A stretch of DNA of 64,000 bases, from contig OY744525.1 in NCBI GenBank assembly GCA_963556195.1, positions 25,026,718-25,090,717 on the forward strand, given 5' to 3'. The stretch comes from Sepiola atlantica. Lineage: Eukaryota; Mollusca; Cephalopoda; Sepiida; Sepiolidae. Every line of letters begins with the position of its first letter. Position 1 is the first letter of the stretch. This document shows positions 1 to 9,454 of this stretch, piece after piece. The notes beneath the pieces were generated by a model. That model was not told where the DNA came from. It worked only from the letters and a program-made list of their open reading frames with translations, and made no database searches. A program made the position numbers and the translations under genes.

Positions 1-391
1 GATCTATATTAGACAATATTGTTCATGTGTTCAATCTATTATTAGACAGTAGAAACTATTGCAATTAACTAGGATTTTGTTGCTGGGCTTTTCTGTTTTT
101 ATTTTCCTTTCAGTTGAGGAGAACATGTTTAGACTAAATGCCTTACACATCTTTTTTCTTATGTACTTGACTTAATGGTTTATTTTTGAAAAGTTTATTA
201 CACATAATGGTTTGAGTTCTTGTTTTATGTCATCACGACACATATCTGACTCTTATATGGGCAAAGGATTGCATCAGGAACCAGGTACTTAGAAAACACA
301 TACCAATCTACCGCTCCACTGACATTAACCCTTTTAGGTTATAAGTGATTGATTGTATATGCTTAATTAAATATAACTTTCTATTTTAACC
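1..391. other. Unannotated AT-rich DNA
   Basis: I see no recognisable gene, RNA or repeat here. It is plain AT-rich sequence leading into the 5S-derived element. Confidence 0.5.
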
Positions 392-665
392 ATAGCTAGG
401 AGACGTTGACACACCGGTTCTCATTAGATCAATGAAGTTAATCGACCTTGAGCCTGGTCAGTATCAGATGGCTGACCATTTGGGAATACCAGGCACTGTA
501 GGTGGAAGAACGGCCACACCTTCCTGCAAAAAAAACAAACAAAACTACCGTCGTTAAAATCATCTCGCCTGAGAAGGACACTTGTGACTGGATACCGTTT
601 GTGAATTTTATATTCCCTAGAAAATTCCTCCTTTGGAGAAAACTGGCCGAACCTGCCCAGGGTGC
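392..665 (+). mobile_element. 5S rRNA-headed SINE (SINE3-like), copy 1
   Basis: Positions about 392-505 read as a diverged 5S rRNA, with landmarks ACACCGGTTCTC, GAAGTTAA, GAGCCTGGTCAGTA, TGACC and TGGGAATACCAG in the correct order. These cover the internal pol III promoter region of 5S genes. The body (to about 665) contains TTTTATATTCCCTAGAAAATTCC and CTGGCC.AACCTGCCC, and both recur downstream of the 5S head at 23.47 kb. That shared head plus body marks a retroposed SINE family, not a stray 5S pseudogene. It probably used a LINE in trans. No target-site duplication was identified. It is too diverged to be a working 5S gene. Confidence 0.75.
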
Positions 666-795
666 GTGCCACACTAGGACAAAAGGAAATTGTGGGTTCA
701 TACCTTTCTCAGCAGTATTAGTGTGTAATTGAAGACTACATCTGATAGGATTTGAACTCACAAGTTGTCATGGTATCCATTAGTTATTAGGTGGA
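665..795 (-). mobile_element. tRNA-derived SINE fragment, family T2
   Basis: On the minus strand the segment runs CTAATGGATACC, then the B-box-like GAGTTCAAATCC, then ATTACACACTAATACT and GGTATGAACCCACAATTT. The same order occurs at 4.42-4.54 kb (-) and 27.19-27.32 kb (+), so this is a dispersed tRNA-headed SINE. It abuts the 5S-headed SINE tail-to-tail, and together they look like an inverted composite. Confidence 0.65.
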
Positions 796-1900
796 AGATT
801 CAGGTTTCTATAAGAGTAACAAATCGTCCATCTTGCAGCAAATTTATTTTCTTTTGCAACGTTGATGAAGACAATAGTCCGAAGAAAAAAACGAATGTAG
901 ATGAAGAACAAAAAGTTATAAAAAAAGAAAACAACTGTTTTAAGTTGCAATGTAGTTAATAATTCTTTGTTTTCTAAACATTTTATTATGAGTGATAAAA
1001 GGAAATTCTGATTTGCTCGAAATAGACTTTCTTTGATCTAAACTTAGCACTTAATGTAGATAAAAGGCCTTTTCTCCAAACGAAAATCCTTTTATACAAT
1101 TATGTCTTCTTTTAAAAGAGCGATTCCTGCAGGCTGTTCATTTACTAAATTTCCTCTCTCGAGTTATTTGAAATCCGAAGATGAAATAATGCCATTAGTC
1201 ATTTTAGGCTAATTTCCTTTCATCTTATTTAGCAGTTTTCTGCGGCTAATTAAAATTCATAAGATTATTAAGTTACATAGATTGGAAATAAATAAAAATA
1301 GGTTTGGGCAAGATTTGAACATGTATTCTTTAAGCAGGGCTGTGGAGTAGAAGATGGAGTCGAGGATTCGGAATCGGTGACATTCCATTGCTTTAGGAAT
1401 CGTCTAAAATTGTCTGACTAAAAAGATGCAAGATGAAAAATGCCCAACACGAAAATATATTAAAATATTTAAGTTTTATAACATTATATATCACTTGATA
1501 ATGGCAAAGATTTTCATATATTTTTGTGTCGGCCATTTTTTTTTTGTGTGTATCCATTTTTCTTTTTTGTTATCAAATTCTTTAGATTTCGTTCATTAAT
1601 AAAAAATGTTGAATTCACAGAGTCCTGAAAAACACTTGTCCTCGTTAAAAGTAAAACTCTAATATATATTTATTATACTAAATATGATTAAACGTGTGTT
1701 TCCCTAAAGCTTTTTCCTATATACTTTAATAAGACAAAATACATGCTAAAAAACCTTAGTTCTGGGATTGATTTAATTTGAAAATTCTTAAACTGTCACA
1801 CTTTTTATAAAAACAAAGAATAAATAGTGGTAGTGGGTGTAACCCAACGAGTCACGGGTACGTCTAGTAGTGTATATAACATTAATCGTCGAATAAGATT
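796..1900. other. Unannotated AT-rich DNA
   Basis: No gene is supported. Around 1305-1345 the minus strand has ATGTTCAAATC, a weak B-box-like motif resembling the tRNA-like element near 46.46 kb. The segment 1835-1865 (ACCCAACGAGTCACGGGTACGTCT) resembles 25.84-25.87 kb and is probably a dispersed repeat end. Confidence 0.4.
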
Positions 1901-1903
1901 TTT

Positions 1904-2495
1904 TGACTCCAAGCCACACCTTTTTATAGATAACAGTACTCCAAGCCACACTTTTTTTTTCAAATAACAGTACTCCAAGCCACACCCTTTTTTTTTTCAA
2001 ATAACAGTACTCCAAGCCACACCCTTTTTATAGATAACAGTACTCCAAGCCACACCCTTTTTTTTCAAATAACAGTACTCCAAGCCACACCCTTTTTTTT
2101 TTCAAATAACAGTACTCCAAGCCACACCTTTTTATAGATAACAGTACTCCAAGCCACACCCTTTTTTTTCAAATAACAGTACTCCAAGCCACACCCTTTT
2201 TTTTTTCAAATAACAGTACTCCAAGCCACACCCTTTTTTTTTCAAATAACAGTACTCCAAGCCACACCCTTTTTTTTCCGAATAACAGTACTCCAAGCCA
2301 CACCCTTTTTTTTTCAAATAACAGTACTCCAAGCCACACCTTTTTTTTTCAAATAACAGTACTCCAAGCCACACCCTTTTTTTTCAAATAACAGTACTCC
2401 AAGCCACACTCTTTTTTTTTTCAAATAACAGTACTCCAAGCCACACCCTTTTTTAAAAGTAACAGGACTCCAAGCCACGACTCCGAGCCACACTT
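1904..2495 (+). repeat. Minisatellite, 35-36-bp unit
   Basis: About 16 tandem copies of a unit containing TACTCCAAGCCACACC, a T-run of variable length and CAAATAACAG. Some units carry TATAGATAACAG instead of TTTCAAATAACAG. Length variation is mostly in the T-run. Minus-strand ORFs across it are low-complexity artefacts. Confidence 0.95.
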
Positions 2496-2584
2496 TTTTA
2501 AATTACAGGAGGAAGATTTCAAAAATTAAATATACATATTGCACGATTATTGTTTTATTTATATATATTTTTTATTTACTAATT

Positions 2585-3000
2585 AGTCGCCACTATCAAG
2601 GCTAAAAGCCACTCGAGGATAATGGTTAAGATGGCTAGATTGTCAGTTGAATGATGAATATTATGAGCAGATTGAAAATGATGAATGGAATTAACAAAAT
2701 TGGATTACTTACAAAAAGACATTTTATGACAAGTATTTGTTGAAATTGGATTTGAAGACGACAATGTTGTAACCTTCAGGGAAGCAGTCCTATAGAAATG
2801 TGTTCCACAGATGGGAAGTTCTTGTTAAAAAATAGTGTCCAGTTCATGGAAATTCGTTTGATGTCAGGCACACAGAGGAAAAAAAAGAAGTTCTTTACAG
2901 ATGTGGTAGTTAGACGAGTTCTTGCTGCGAATGTCTTACAAGGAGGAACCAGTGATTGAAGCTCAGTCGAGCACCTTCCATAGAAATAAGGCTAAAGCTA
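2585..3000 (-). pseudogene. Non-LTR retrotransposon (LINE-A) ORF2 C-terminus and 3' end
   Basis: On the minus strand a frame reads LWNTF, stop, DCFPEGYNIVVFKSNF and ends at a stop near 2724-2726. This WN.LP..CFP..YN...FK.N pattern is the well-known extreme C-terminus of Jockey/CR1-like LINE reverse transcriptases. The 3' flank to about 2585 (CAACTGACAATCTA.CCATCT and the final GGCGACTAA) matches the 3' flank of the plus-strand copy at 27.93-28.34 kb, so both belong to one family. It contains an in-frame stop and is 5'-truncated, hence a dead fragment. Confidence 0.7.
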
Positions 3001-3605
3001 TTTAAATTCCGGTAATTATTTTTCAGGTCTCAATTGAATCCCCTTCCTTATTTTTCTCTCTAGTAAAGTAGTTTAACCTAAATATTCTAACCTATTTTTT
3101 ATAATTGAGATATTTTGTTCCTTTGACTTAATGTAATAATTATTTAAAGTTACTTAAATTTCTGAGATCCACCATTACTATTCACGATGGACTCGTTCGT
3201 CATTCATCTTATTCTCTTGTGGAAACTATTTTTTACGTTTATTTTATGAACATTTAATTAAAGTTTCGATTGGGGGGAGGGGTCGTCTTTTAATGTCACA
3301 TGTTTCCATTGCTATTTCATCCATATTAAGGGAGGGGGACGGGTTCATACCTTCATATAGATATTTCATACATATGAGTATCGGAGGAAGCGTGGGGATG
3401 TGTTTCTAGCATAAAACATTGTCAACCAAAATTTAACTAAACTCTTTGAGAAGTTTTTCATCACAGGAGTAACATCGATTTAGACCAAACATGCAGACGG
3501 TATATAGATGTACACATCTTCTAACTGTCCTTTTACATGGCTTGTTGCACCTTGCTATTTTTTGCCAATAAATTGGATTTGATATACGATTAAGTGAACA
3601 TAAGT
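3001..3605. other. Unannotated DNA
   Basis: AT-rich sequence with short G-runs. No coding, RNA or repeat signature was recognised. Confidence 0.45.
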
Positions 3606-3609
3606 TGCT

Positions 3610-4345
3610 CTTTATATTATTCAGTGTACTATTCTCATCTTGATTGTTATTTTCACAAAGTTCCGGCCGATGTAAGCTCCAACATCCTTCAGGTGCATCT
3701 TTTTCAAACTCAGGAAATCTTTATGCCAAACTTGGGAACATATACAGAATTTTGAACTAGCCGGAGGTAGATTGTTCTTATTCTGTCAGCTATGTATGGA
3801 TAGAAGTGTTAATTATTATAATATTCTTCGTTATTGTTGATCATTATAAAATAAGAATAACATAATTAAGTAAGATGGCTGACAGAAAAAGAACAATCTA
3901 CCTCCCCGTGGATTAAATAAAGGGTTCAGTTTTAAATTCCGGCTATTCTGACTACTATTCTCATCTTGGTTGTTATTTTATTCTGTCAGCCAATCATTGT
4001 AAAGGCAGATTGTTCTCGTTCCGTCAGCCCAATCAGAACACTCTACTTTCATGGATTGAATAAAATGTTGAGTTTGAAATTTCGTACAGGTTTCAGAGTT
4101 TGACATAATAATTGACAAGTTTGACATAATAATTGACAAGTTTGACATAATAATTGACAAGTTTGACATAATAATTGACAAGTTTGACATAATAAGTGAC
4201 AAGTTTGACATAATAAGTGACAAGTTTGACAAGGTGCATCCGAAGAAGGTTGGAGATTATATTTGCCGAAACGTTGCGAAAATAACAATCAAGATGAGAA
4301 TAGTAATCAGAGTAATCCAAATAATGCAAATTATCAATCCTCATC
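3610..4345. mobile_element. Foldback element with degenerate hammerhead-like arms
   Basis: Minus-strand 3635-3700 and plus-strand 4230-4310 are diverged versions of one arm: CAC.CTGAAGG, GTTGGAGCTTACATCGGCC, GGAAC/GAAAC and GTGAAAATAACAATC, flanked by AAGATGAGAATAG. Inside is an inverted repeat (GGAGGTAGATTGTTCTTATT at about 3764-3785 and its complement at about 3880-3905). A related arm is at 59.16-59.25 kb. The order CTGAAG, hairpin, GAAAC resembles a Penelope-type hammerhead ribozyme, but conserved core residue A9 is not clearly present, so catalysis is unlikely in these copies. Confidence 0.5.
4098..4235 (+). repeat. Minisatellite, 21-bp unit
   Basis: Six to seven near-perfect copies of GTTTGACATAATAATTGACAA sit inside the foldback element. 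21 is divisible by three, which explains the repeating minus-strand ORFs. These should not be read as proteins. Confidence 0.95.
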
Positions 4346-4414
4346 TCAAAAGTTCAGAAACATAACTTGGTATTTTACCCACATCTGCGGGGTGCGGGGG
4401 GGGGGGGGGGTTAA

Positions 4415-4545
4415 ATTGTGGGTACATACTTTTCCTGAAAGTATTAGTGTGTCATTGGACACAAAAGATCCAACGAGATTTGAACTCTGCATCGTCAATT
4501 CCATAGTCGGCAAAGGTATCCATTAGGACAATCACATAGCCTATA
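4415..4545 (-). mobile_element. tRNA-derived SINE fragment, family T2
   Basis: The minus strand reads CCTAATGGATACCTTTGCCGA, then B-box-like GAGTTCAAATCTCG, then GACACACTAATACTTTCAG and AAAGTATGTACCCACAATTT. This matches the copies at 665-795 (-) and 27.19-27.32 kb (+). Confidence 0.65.
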
Positions 4546-5035
4546 CACATAGATAAAAGAACACATTATTCAGCGATGTCGTCTAAATAATAATGTTCAG
4601 ATATTGGGAAATGGGTTATGAATCTTTCATCGCACACATATACATTTGGTATTTTTTTTCCGGGATTGTTAGGAGGAACGGAGGGGGTCACTATTTTGCC
4701 TGCGGTCTGACGTTGTTTATTTCCTTGTCAGATCATTCGCCATATTCTCAATCTCTCCTAATTGCTGCAATGATCAGAGCCTCATGCAAACGCAAACGCA
4801 AACGCAAAAAGCAGAAGTTGCCCAATCTCTTTTTTGTCCCTTTCTTCATCATCAACCTCACCATCATCCTTAAAAGCCTCTCAGATTACAAACCATAATA
4901 ATCACTCGTTCTCTTTTCTGTCATCGCTTCAACTAAATCTCCGTTTTTCATCTTCATCTCTTTCTTTCTCTTGAGTTTTACTCCCTCTTTATCTTTTGCA
5001 TCCTCGCAGCTCTATGGATAGGCTTTGTCTATCTG
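4546..5035. other. Unannotated DNA
   Basis: No gene is supported. Contains a short (GCAAAC)n run near 4788-4806 and a pyrimidine-rich stretch to about 5000. Confidence 0.45.
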
Positions 5036-5555
5036 TCGGTCAGTTATGCATAACTTTGAAATAGCATTTTCGTCAGTCTGTCAAGCATAAGATTGAAATA
5101 GCATTTTCGTCAGTCTGTCAAGCATAAGATTGAAATAGCATTTTCATTAGTCTGTCAAGCATACATTTCAAATAGTGTTTTCATCTGTCTGTCAAGCATA
5201 AGATTGAAATAGCATTTTCATTAGTCTGTCAAGCATACATTTTAAATAGTGTTTTCATCTGTCTGTCAAGCATAAGATTGAAATAGCATTTTCGTCAGTC
5301 TGTCAAGGATAAGTTCAAAATAGCATCTCAGTCAGTCTGTCAAGGATAAGTTTGAAATAACATTTCCATCAGTCTGTCAAGCATAAGTTTAAAAATATCA
5401 TTTCCATCAGTCTGTCAAGGATAAGTTCGAAATATCATTTTTATTGGTTTCTTAGGGGTAACTTTGAAACACCGTTTTTGTTGTTCTGCCAAACATAAAT
5501 TTGAAATAACATTTTCGTCAGTCTGTCATGCGTAAGTTTGAAATGGCATTGTTTC
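5036..5555 (+). repeat. Minisatellite, 37-bp unit (family M37)
   Basis: About 13 copies of a 37-bp unit containing GTCAGTCTGTCAAGCATAAG and TTGAAATAGCATTTTC. The same unit appears in the opposite orientation at 40.77-41.16 kb and as isolated units near 42.1-42.3, 42.95 and 59.0-59.15 kb. Confidence 0.95.
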
Positions 5556-7435
5556 TGCCGCTAAACGCACAGATTGAATGGACGCATCTTCGAGAATAAC
5601 CATTTCTTGTTTTTCATTCTAATCTTCTCAGAGGACTTTTACTTCTTCCTTTTCTCCCTCCACTGACCCTCCGGACATTTACCCCCTTTTTTATATTCAT
5701 TTGTTCCTCCTTCCTCATGAATGCAGATGCACGCACACCTTTATTTCTTTTCCTGCCTGCCCAGCCCGCACCAAACCCCATTTCTGGGTTTATCACAGGC
5801 GGTCACAATATGATAAATGAGCTGGGAGGATATCAAAGAGTGTTTGCTTGTGAACATTCTCATTTAGCCACCCGCCGTCCGACCCCCACGCCCAAAACAC
5901 CGGAACTCTATCGCCAACACAAGGCGAGCACGCTCCGACCAGAGCTACTTCAGGAAAGCCATACTGGACACCGAACCCCTCCTCACCCCCCCCCCCCCCC
6001 GATTCCTCCTATACCTCCTATACCTACTTTTCCACCGACCTAGTCATCCATGCTGAAAAATGTCTGCCACTTCCTTTGTAGGTATTGGTAATAATATGGC
6101 AAACAAATGAACCGGAGCAAAATGAACAGCCTTAGTTTGAGAGCTGGCTCCATTCACCGAACAGATCCAGGTGATGAACTGACGGCCTTGAAAGGTTAGA
6201 CATTTTGTGCATCCTTTGTTCCATCATTGAATTATTACTGCATTGTTTACCAGCAAGGTTATCTAGTGTCGCCCAGACTGAAATAAGTGTTTTGATCTTT
6301 GTGATAAATCAATGATTTCAAGAACGGTGCTAAGGACAATACACTTTAAACATCAACAAAGTATTACAAACAATCGGTTTGTAATCTCTATACTAATAAA
6401 ATTGTGTGAGCACTTCTCGTGTGTACGTGTGTGTTTCTCACTTCTACGTGACTTACATTTTTTTTTTTTTTACTATTAATCGCTTATTCATTGAAATAAA
6501 AATGCAGTAATATAAAGGACCAAAAATATCTTTTTTAAAATCTTATTTAAAAAAAAATGTAATTACGAAATTAAATCCGACACAATGCATTTCGGTTTCT
6601 TCGTGAACAAAACAGAAATTTTTATCGTTTGTTAATAGCTGAAATAAAAATGAATTATTTTGTGACCCGTCAAAATTTGTAAGAAATTTGAACGCATTTA
6701 AACTGTCGAATAGAAAGTCATTGAAACTGGCTGTAAAATTCTTAGCAAATCTTCATGTATTAAAGGATTGAAAGTTTTGGAAGCTATTTAAATCCAATAA
6801 TTTTATAAATAAAAGATTCAAACATCATTAGTTGAGCAAAATTATAGTTTTATAACAATTTGGTTAAATTAATAATTTAATGACCAAACAATACGTAATA
6901 ATTTAATTTAATTTTCAAACCCCTATTTAAAAATAATAATTTGGTAAAAAATCAAAAAACAAAAGCAAACGCCATATTTAAAAAAAAAAAACGAAAAAAA
7001 CAACCGAATCACAAATGAAATTAAAAGACTCCCGGGCAACGGTATTTGATGTAACAGTCCCTTCAAATGTAAATCGCAAATTATATATACATTAGTTGTA
7101 CCTGTCTGGCTTTTCCTAGACGTAAAAGGAAAAAAATGACTGACTTCTTTAGGAAGAAATGGAAATAAATTTCATAATCAAATTATTTTGTGAAACACGA
7201 ATTTTTGAAAAAGTTTGTGTTAGTACTTGATGATGATTGATTAATGATAAAGAACAAAAAATAATTGTAATTAATGTGGAAACTTCCCTTCAATTTTTTT
7301 TAAATATAAAAATATTTATTTTTACATAACTCAATTGAAATTACTCATTACATGATTACTTCCCTTTAATGGATAAGAATATTAGGTGAGTAAATGAAAA
7401 TGTACCCAATCAAAAAGTTCTCTTTGCTGGAATAA
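5556..7435. other. Unannotated AT-rich DNA with one dispersed-element start motif
   Basis: No gene is supported. The ORF across 5717-6043 is proline-rich because of C-runs and looks like chance. Near 6388-6412, CTATACTAATAAAATTGTGTG followed by (GT)-rich sequence resembles a dispersed-element boundary, but I cannot assign a family. Confidence 0.4.
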
Positions 7436-7439
7436 TTAT

Positions 7440-7600
7440 TTTTAGAAAAAAACTGCTTCAAAATAAAATACATGCATGCTAATAACATAGTGAAGAAAAA
7501 AAACCCGGAAAAAAAGGCTAGTCCGAATCAAGTATCGATATGTAATGGATTGCTATTTGGGTCTGACTTTAAATATCCGGAAAGATGATTTTATATGCTG
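7440..7600 (+). repeat. Dispersed copy of the 133/137-bp satellite source element
   Basis: Contains GGCTAGTC..AATCAAGTATCGATATG, then GGATTGCTATTTGGGTCTGA and CTTTAAATATCC. This is the reverse-complement core of the satellite at 13.43-14.82 kb. The upstream part (CAAAATAAAATACATG, AACATAGTGAAGA) also matches the flank just beyond the satellite at about 14.82-14.88 kb and the copy at 58.53-58.69 kb. Confidence 0.75.
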
Positions 7601-7884
7601 TAATTACTTACATAGTTATTTATGTATGTTACAATGTCAATTAGGCAGTACTAAAAATACTTAAATGTTGCAATTATTTGATGAACCATCAACTGTCTTT
7701 TTGGTCGGTCTGTTACACTTCATTTTTTTTTTCAACAGATATTAATATTTTAAAATCAACGGAATCAACCTTCAAGCTTTATGAAAATTGTTGTGTTGAT
7801 TTAGACAGCAGCGCTGAATATGTACCAAAGATTTGGGTTAGGCTGATTCAACAGTTTTAAGTTGTTTAAAAAATACTCACATAA

Positions 7885-8430
7885 GTCATCATCATCGGTT
7901 TAACGTCCATTTTACACGCTGGCATGTGTTGGACGGCTTAAAGAAACTGACTTCCAAACTAACCTATCTCTGGCAGGTCTTTATTTATCCCTCAGGTCCA
8001 TTTTTATCACCTCTTCCCATGTTTTCCTTGGCCTTACTCTGTGAACTGAACCTGCTACTTCAATAGTTATACATCTACTAACCCAATAACTCATCCGTTC
8101 TTGAAATGTGGCCAAACCATCGAAGTCTCCTGTTCTGCACACATCTCCCTATACTGTCCAGATTTAATCTTCCTCTGCGGTCATCAGAACTAAGACTCAT
8201 ATTTCACATCAATTGTATCATTCTCATAGGATTTCTCTCCATGCAACGCATGTCCTCAACCATCACTGGCCAGATTTCACTTCCATACATCATCATCACT
8301 GCATACACATGCCTGATAGACTCTTCCTTTGGTCGACAGTGGTAACACTCTGCTGGTTAGTAATGGCAGAAGTTCCCTGAACTTACTCCATCCACTCCTA
8401 TTTTTTTTGCAATCACACTTAATTTAATAA
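7885..8430 (-). pseudogene. RTE-type LINE 3' end, copy 1
   Basis: The minus strand ends in GCCGTCCAACACATGCCAGC..AAAATGGACGTTAAACCGATGATGATG. A (ATG)n tail is typical of RTE elements. Upstream, about 8220-8430 aligns with the better-preserved reverse-transcriptase C-terminal stretch at 13.1-13.4 kb (TGGAAGTGAAATCTGGCCAG, GCGTTGCATGGAGA). It is 5'-truncated and frame-broken. Three more copies lie in this window, all on the minus strand. Confidence 0.75.
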
Positions 8431-8529
8431 GGAAATGACTTATAAAGAAAATTGGTTAAATTTCATTTTTATCCACTGAAGGGGGGGGGGGGGGCATTCG
8501 TGCCTGAAATAAATAAATAGGAAAGACAA

Positions 8530-8800
8530 CTTCTTATTTGATTTATAACTTTAAAATTATGAAAATGAAAAAATAAGTATTGAAATGTGGGGTTCAGAGC
8601 CTGGAGCAGGATTATACATGGGTCTTCATTGGTTTCTGAGTAATGATAAAGACTTTAGATTTACTAAAAATTATTTTAACAGATGTTACTGTACTTACCC
8701 CCTCTCCTCATCCAATCGATACTGAGTATATCCCTATGTGACACTCACAAAATTACATGTTATAAAATGTAAAATTAAGAACACCAAATGAAATCTGGTA
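8530..8800 (+). repeat. Possible diverged dispersed repeat
   Basis: Shares ATTTATAACTT..AAAATTA, ACA..GGTCTTCATT and ATGTTATAAAATGTAAAA in order with 23.16-23.41 kb. Weak but collinear similarity suggests a common old repeat. Confidence 0.35.
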
Positions 8801-8844
8801 TCATAGGCTGGGGATAGGTGCAGATAAAGTTTTTCATTAAATTC

Positions 8845-9365
8845 TTGACTTGGTTTGCCACATTTGGGCTGGTGCACCAACCACAAGTCTCTCTCCCCCT
8901 CTCTCTCTCTCTCTCTCTCTCTCTCAAAGCGTTCAAAAAAGAGATTCTAACCTAATAGGCCCCACACTATCTACCAAGATCCAGCTTCTGTCCCATCGGC
9001 ACAATCTATGCTTGTTTTACAAGTACTTTAACGGAATGTGCTCCAATGAACTTGCTGCACTAGTGCCCCACCTCAACGTAACCAACAGGCAGCAAAATGC
9101 CACCTCTTCACTGTAGAGGTCCGCAAACACCAGAAAGCTTTTTACTCGAATAGCTTCTTTCCTTGAATTCCTTTGGAATTTTCTCCCTGCTACCTGTTTC
9201 CTCGTCTGTACCAACATGCAAAAGTTTAAATGTAATGTTAACAAGCATCTCGTTGCACAACTTCCCACTTAGGATGGCCTGTAAATCTGACTCCTAATCA
9301 CAGTAACCCCTTACGTCTCAGTGGCAGTGTGCCTTGTCTGGAATGAATCAAAAGAAAAGAAAATC
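8845..9365 (+). pseudogene. CR1/Jockey-like LINE-B ORF2 C-terminus and 3' end
   Basis: Frame fragments read VCHIWAGAPTTSL, SVQKR, LLSHRHNLCLFYKYFNGMC and SNELAALVPHLN, then FLWNFLPATCFL and MQKFKCNVNKHLVAQLP. These are the characteristic motifs of the region C-terminal to the reverse transcriptase in CR1/Jockey-clade LINEs (HIWAGA, VQKR, YFNG.CS.EL, WN.LP, FK..VN.L). A (CT)n microsatellite (8888-8924) interrupts the reading, and a stop follows TSSL at about 9114. The 3' end near 9340 reads GTGCCTTGTCTGGAATGAAT, matching the other LINE-B copies here. Confidence 0.8.
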
Positions 9366-9454
9366 GACTAATTTGGTGCATGTGGGTCAGAAAAAATATT
9401 TTCTTTCATTTGTAATGGTAAATATTTGATTCAAGCTACACTGAAACTAGGTCA

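Noticed and set aside
392..505. Functional 5S rRNA gene
   Set aside because: Several changes at conserved positions, no terminator T-run at the 3' end, and a SINE body follows, as in the other copies.
5717..6043. Proline-rich 108-aa ORF
   Set aside because: The proline codons come from a long C-run and CCTATACCT repeats. No conserved feature.
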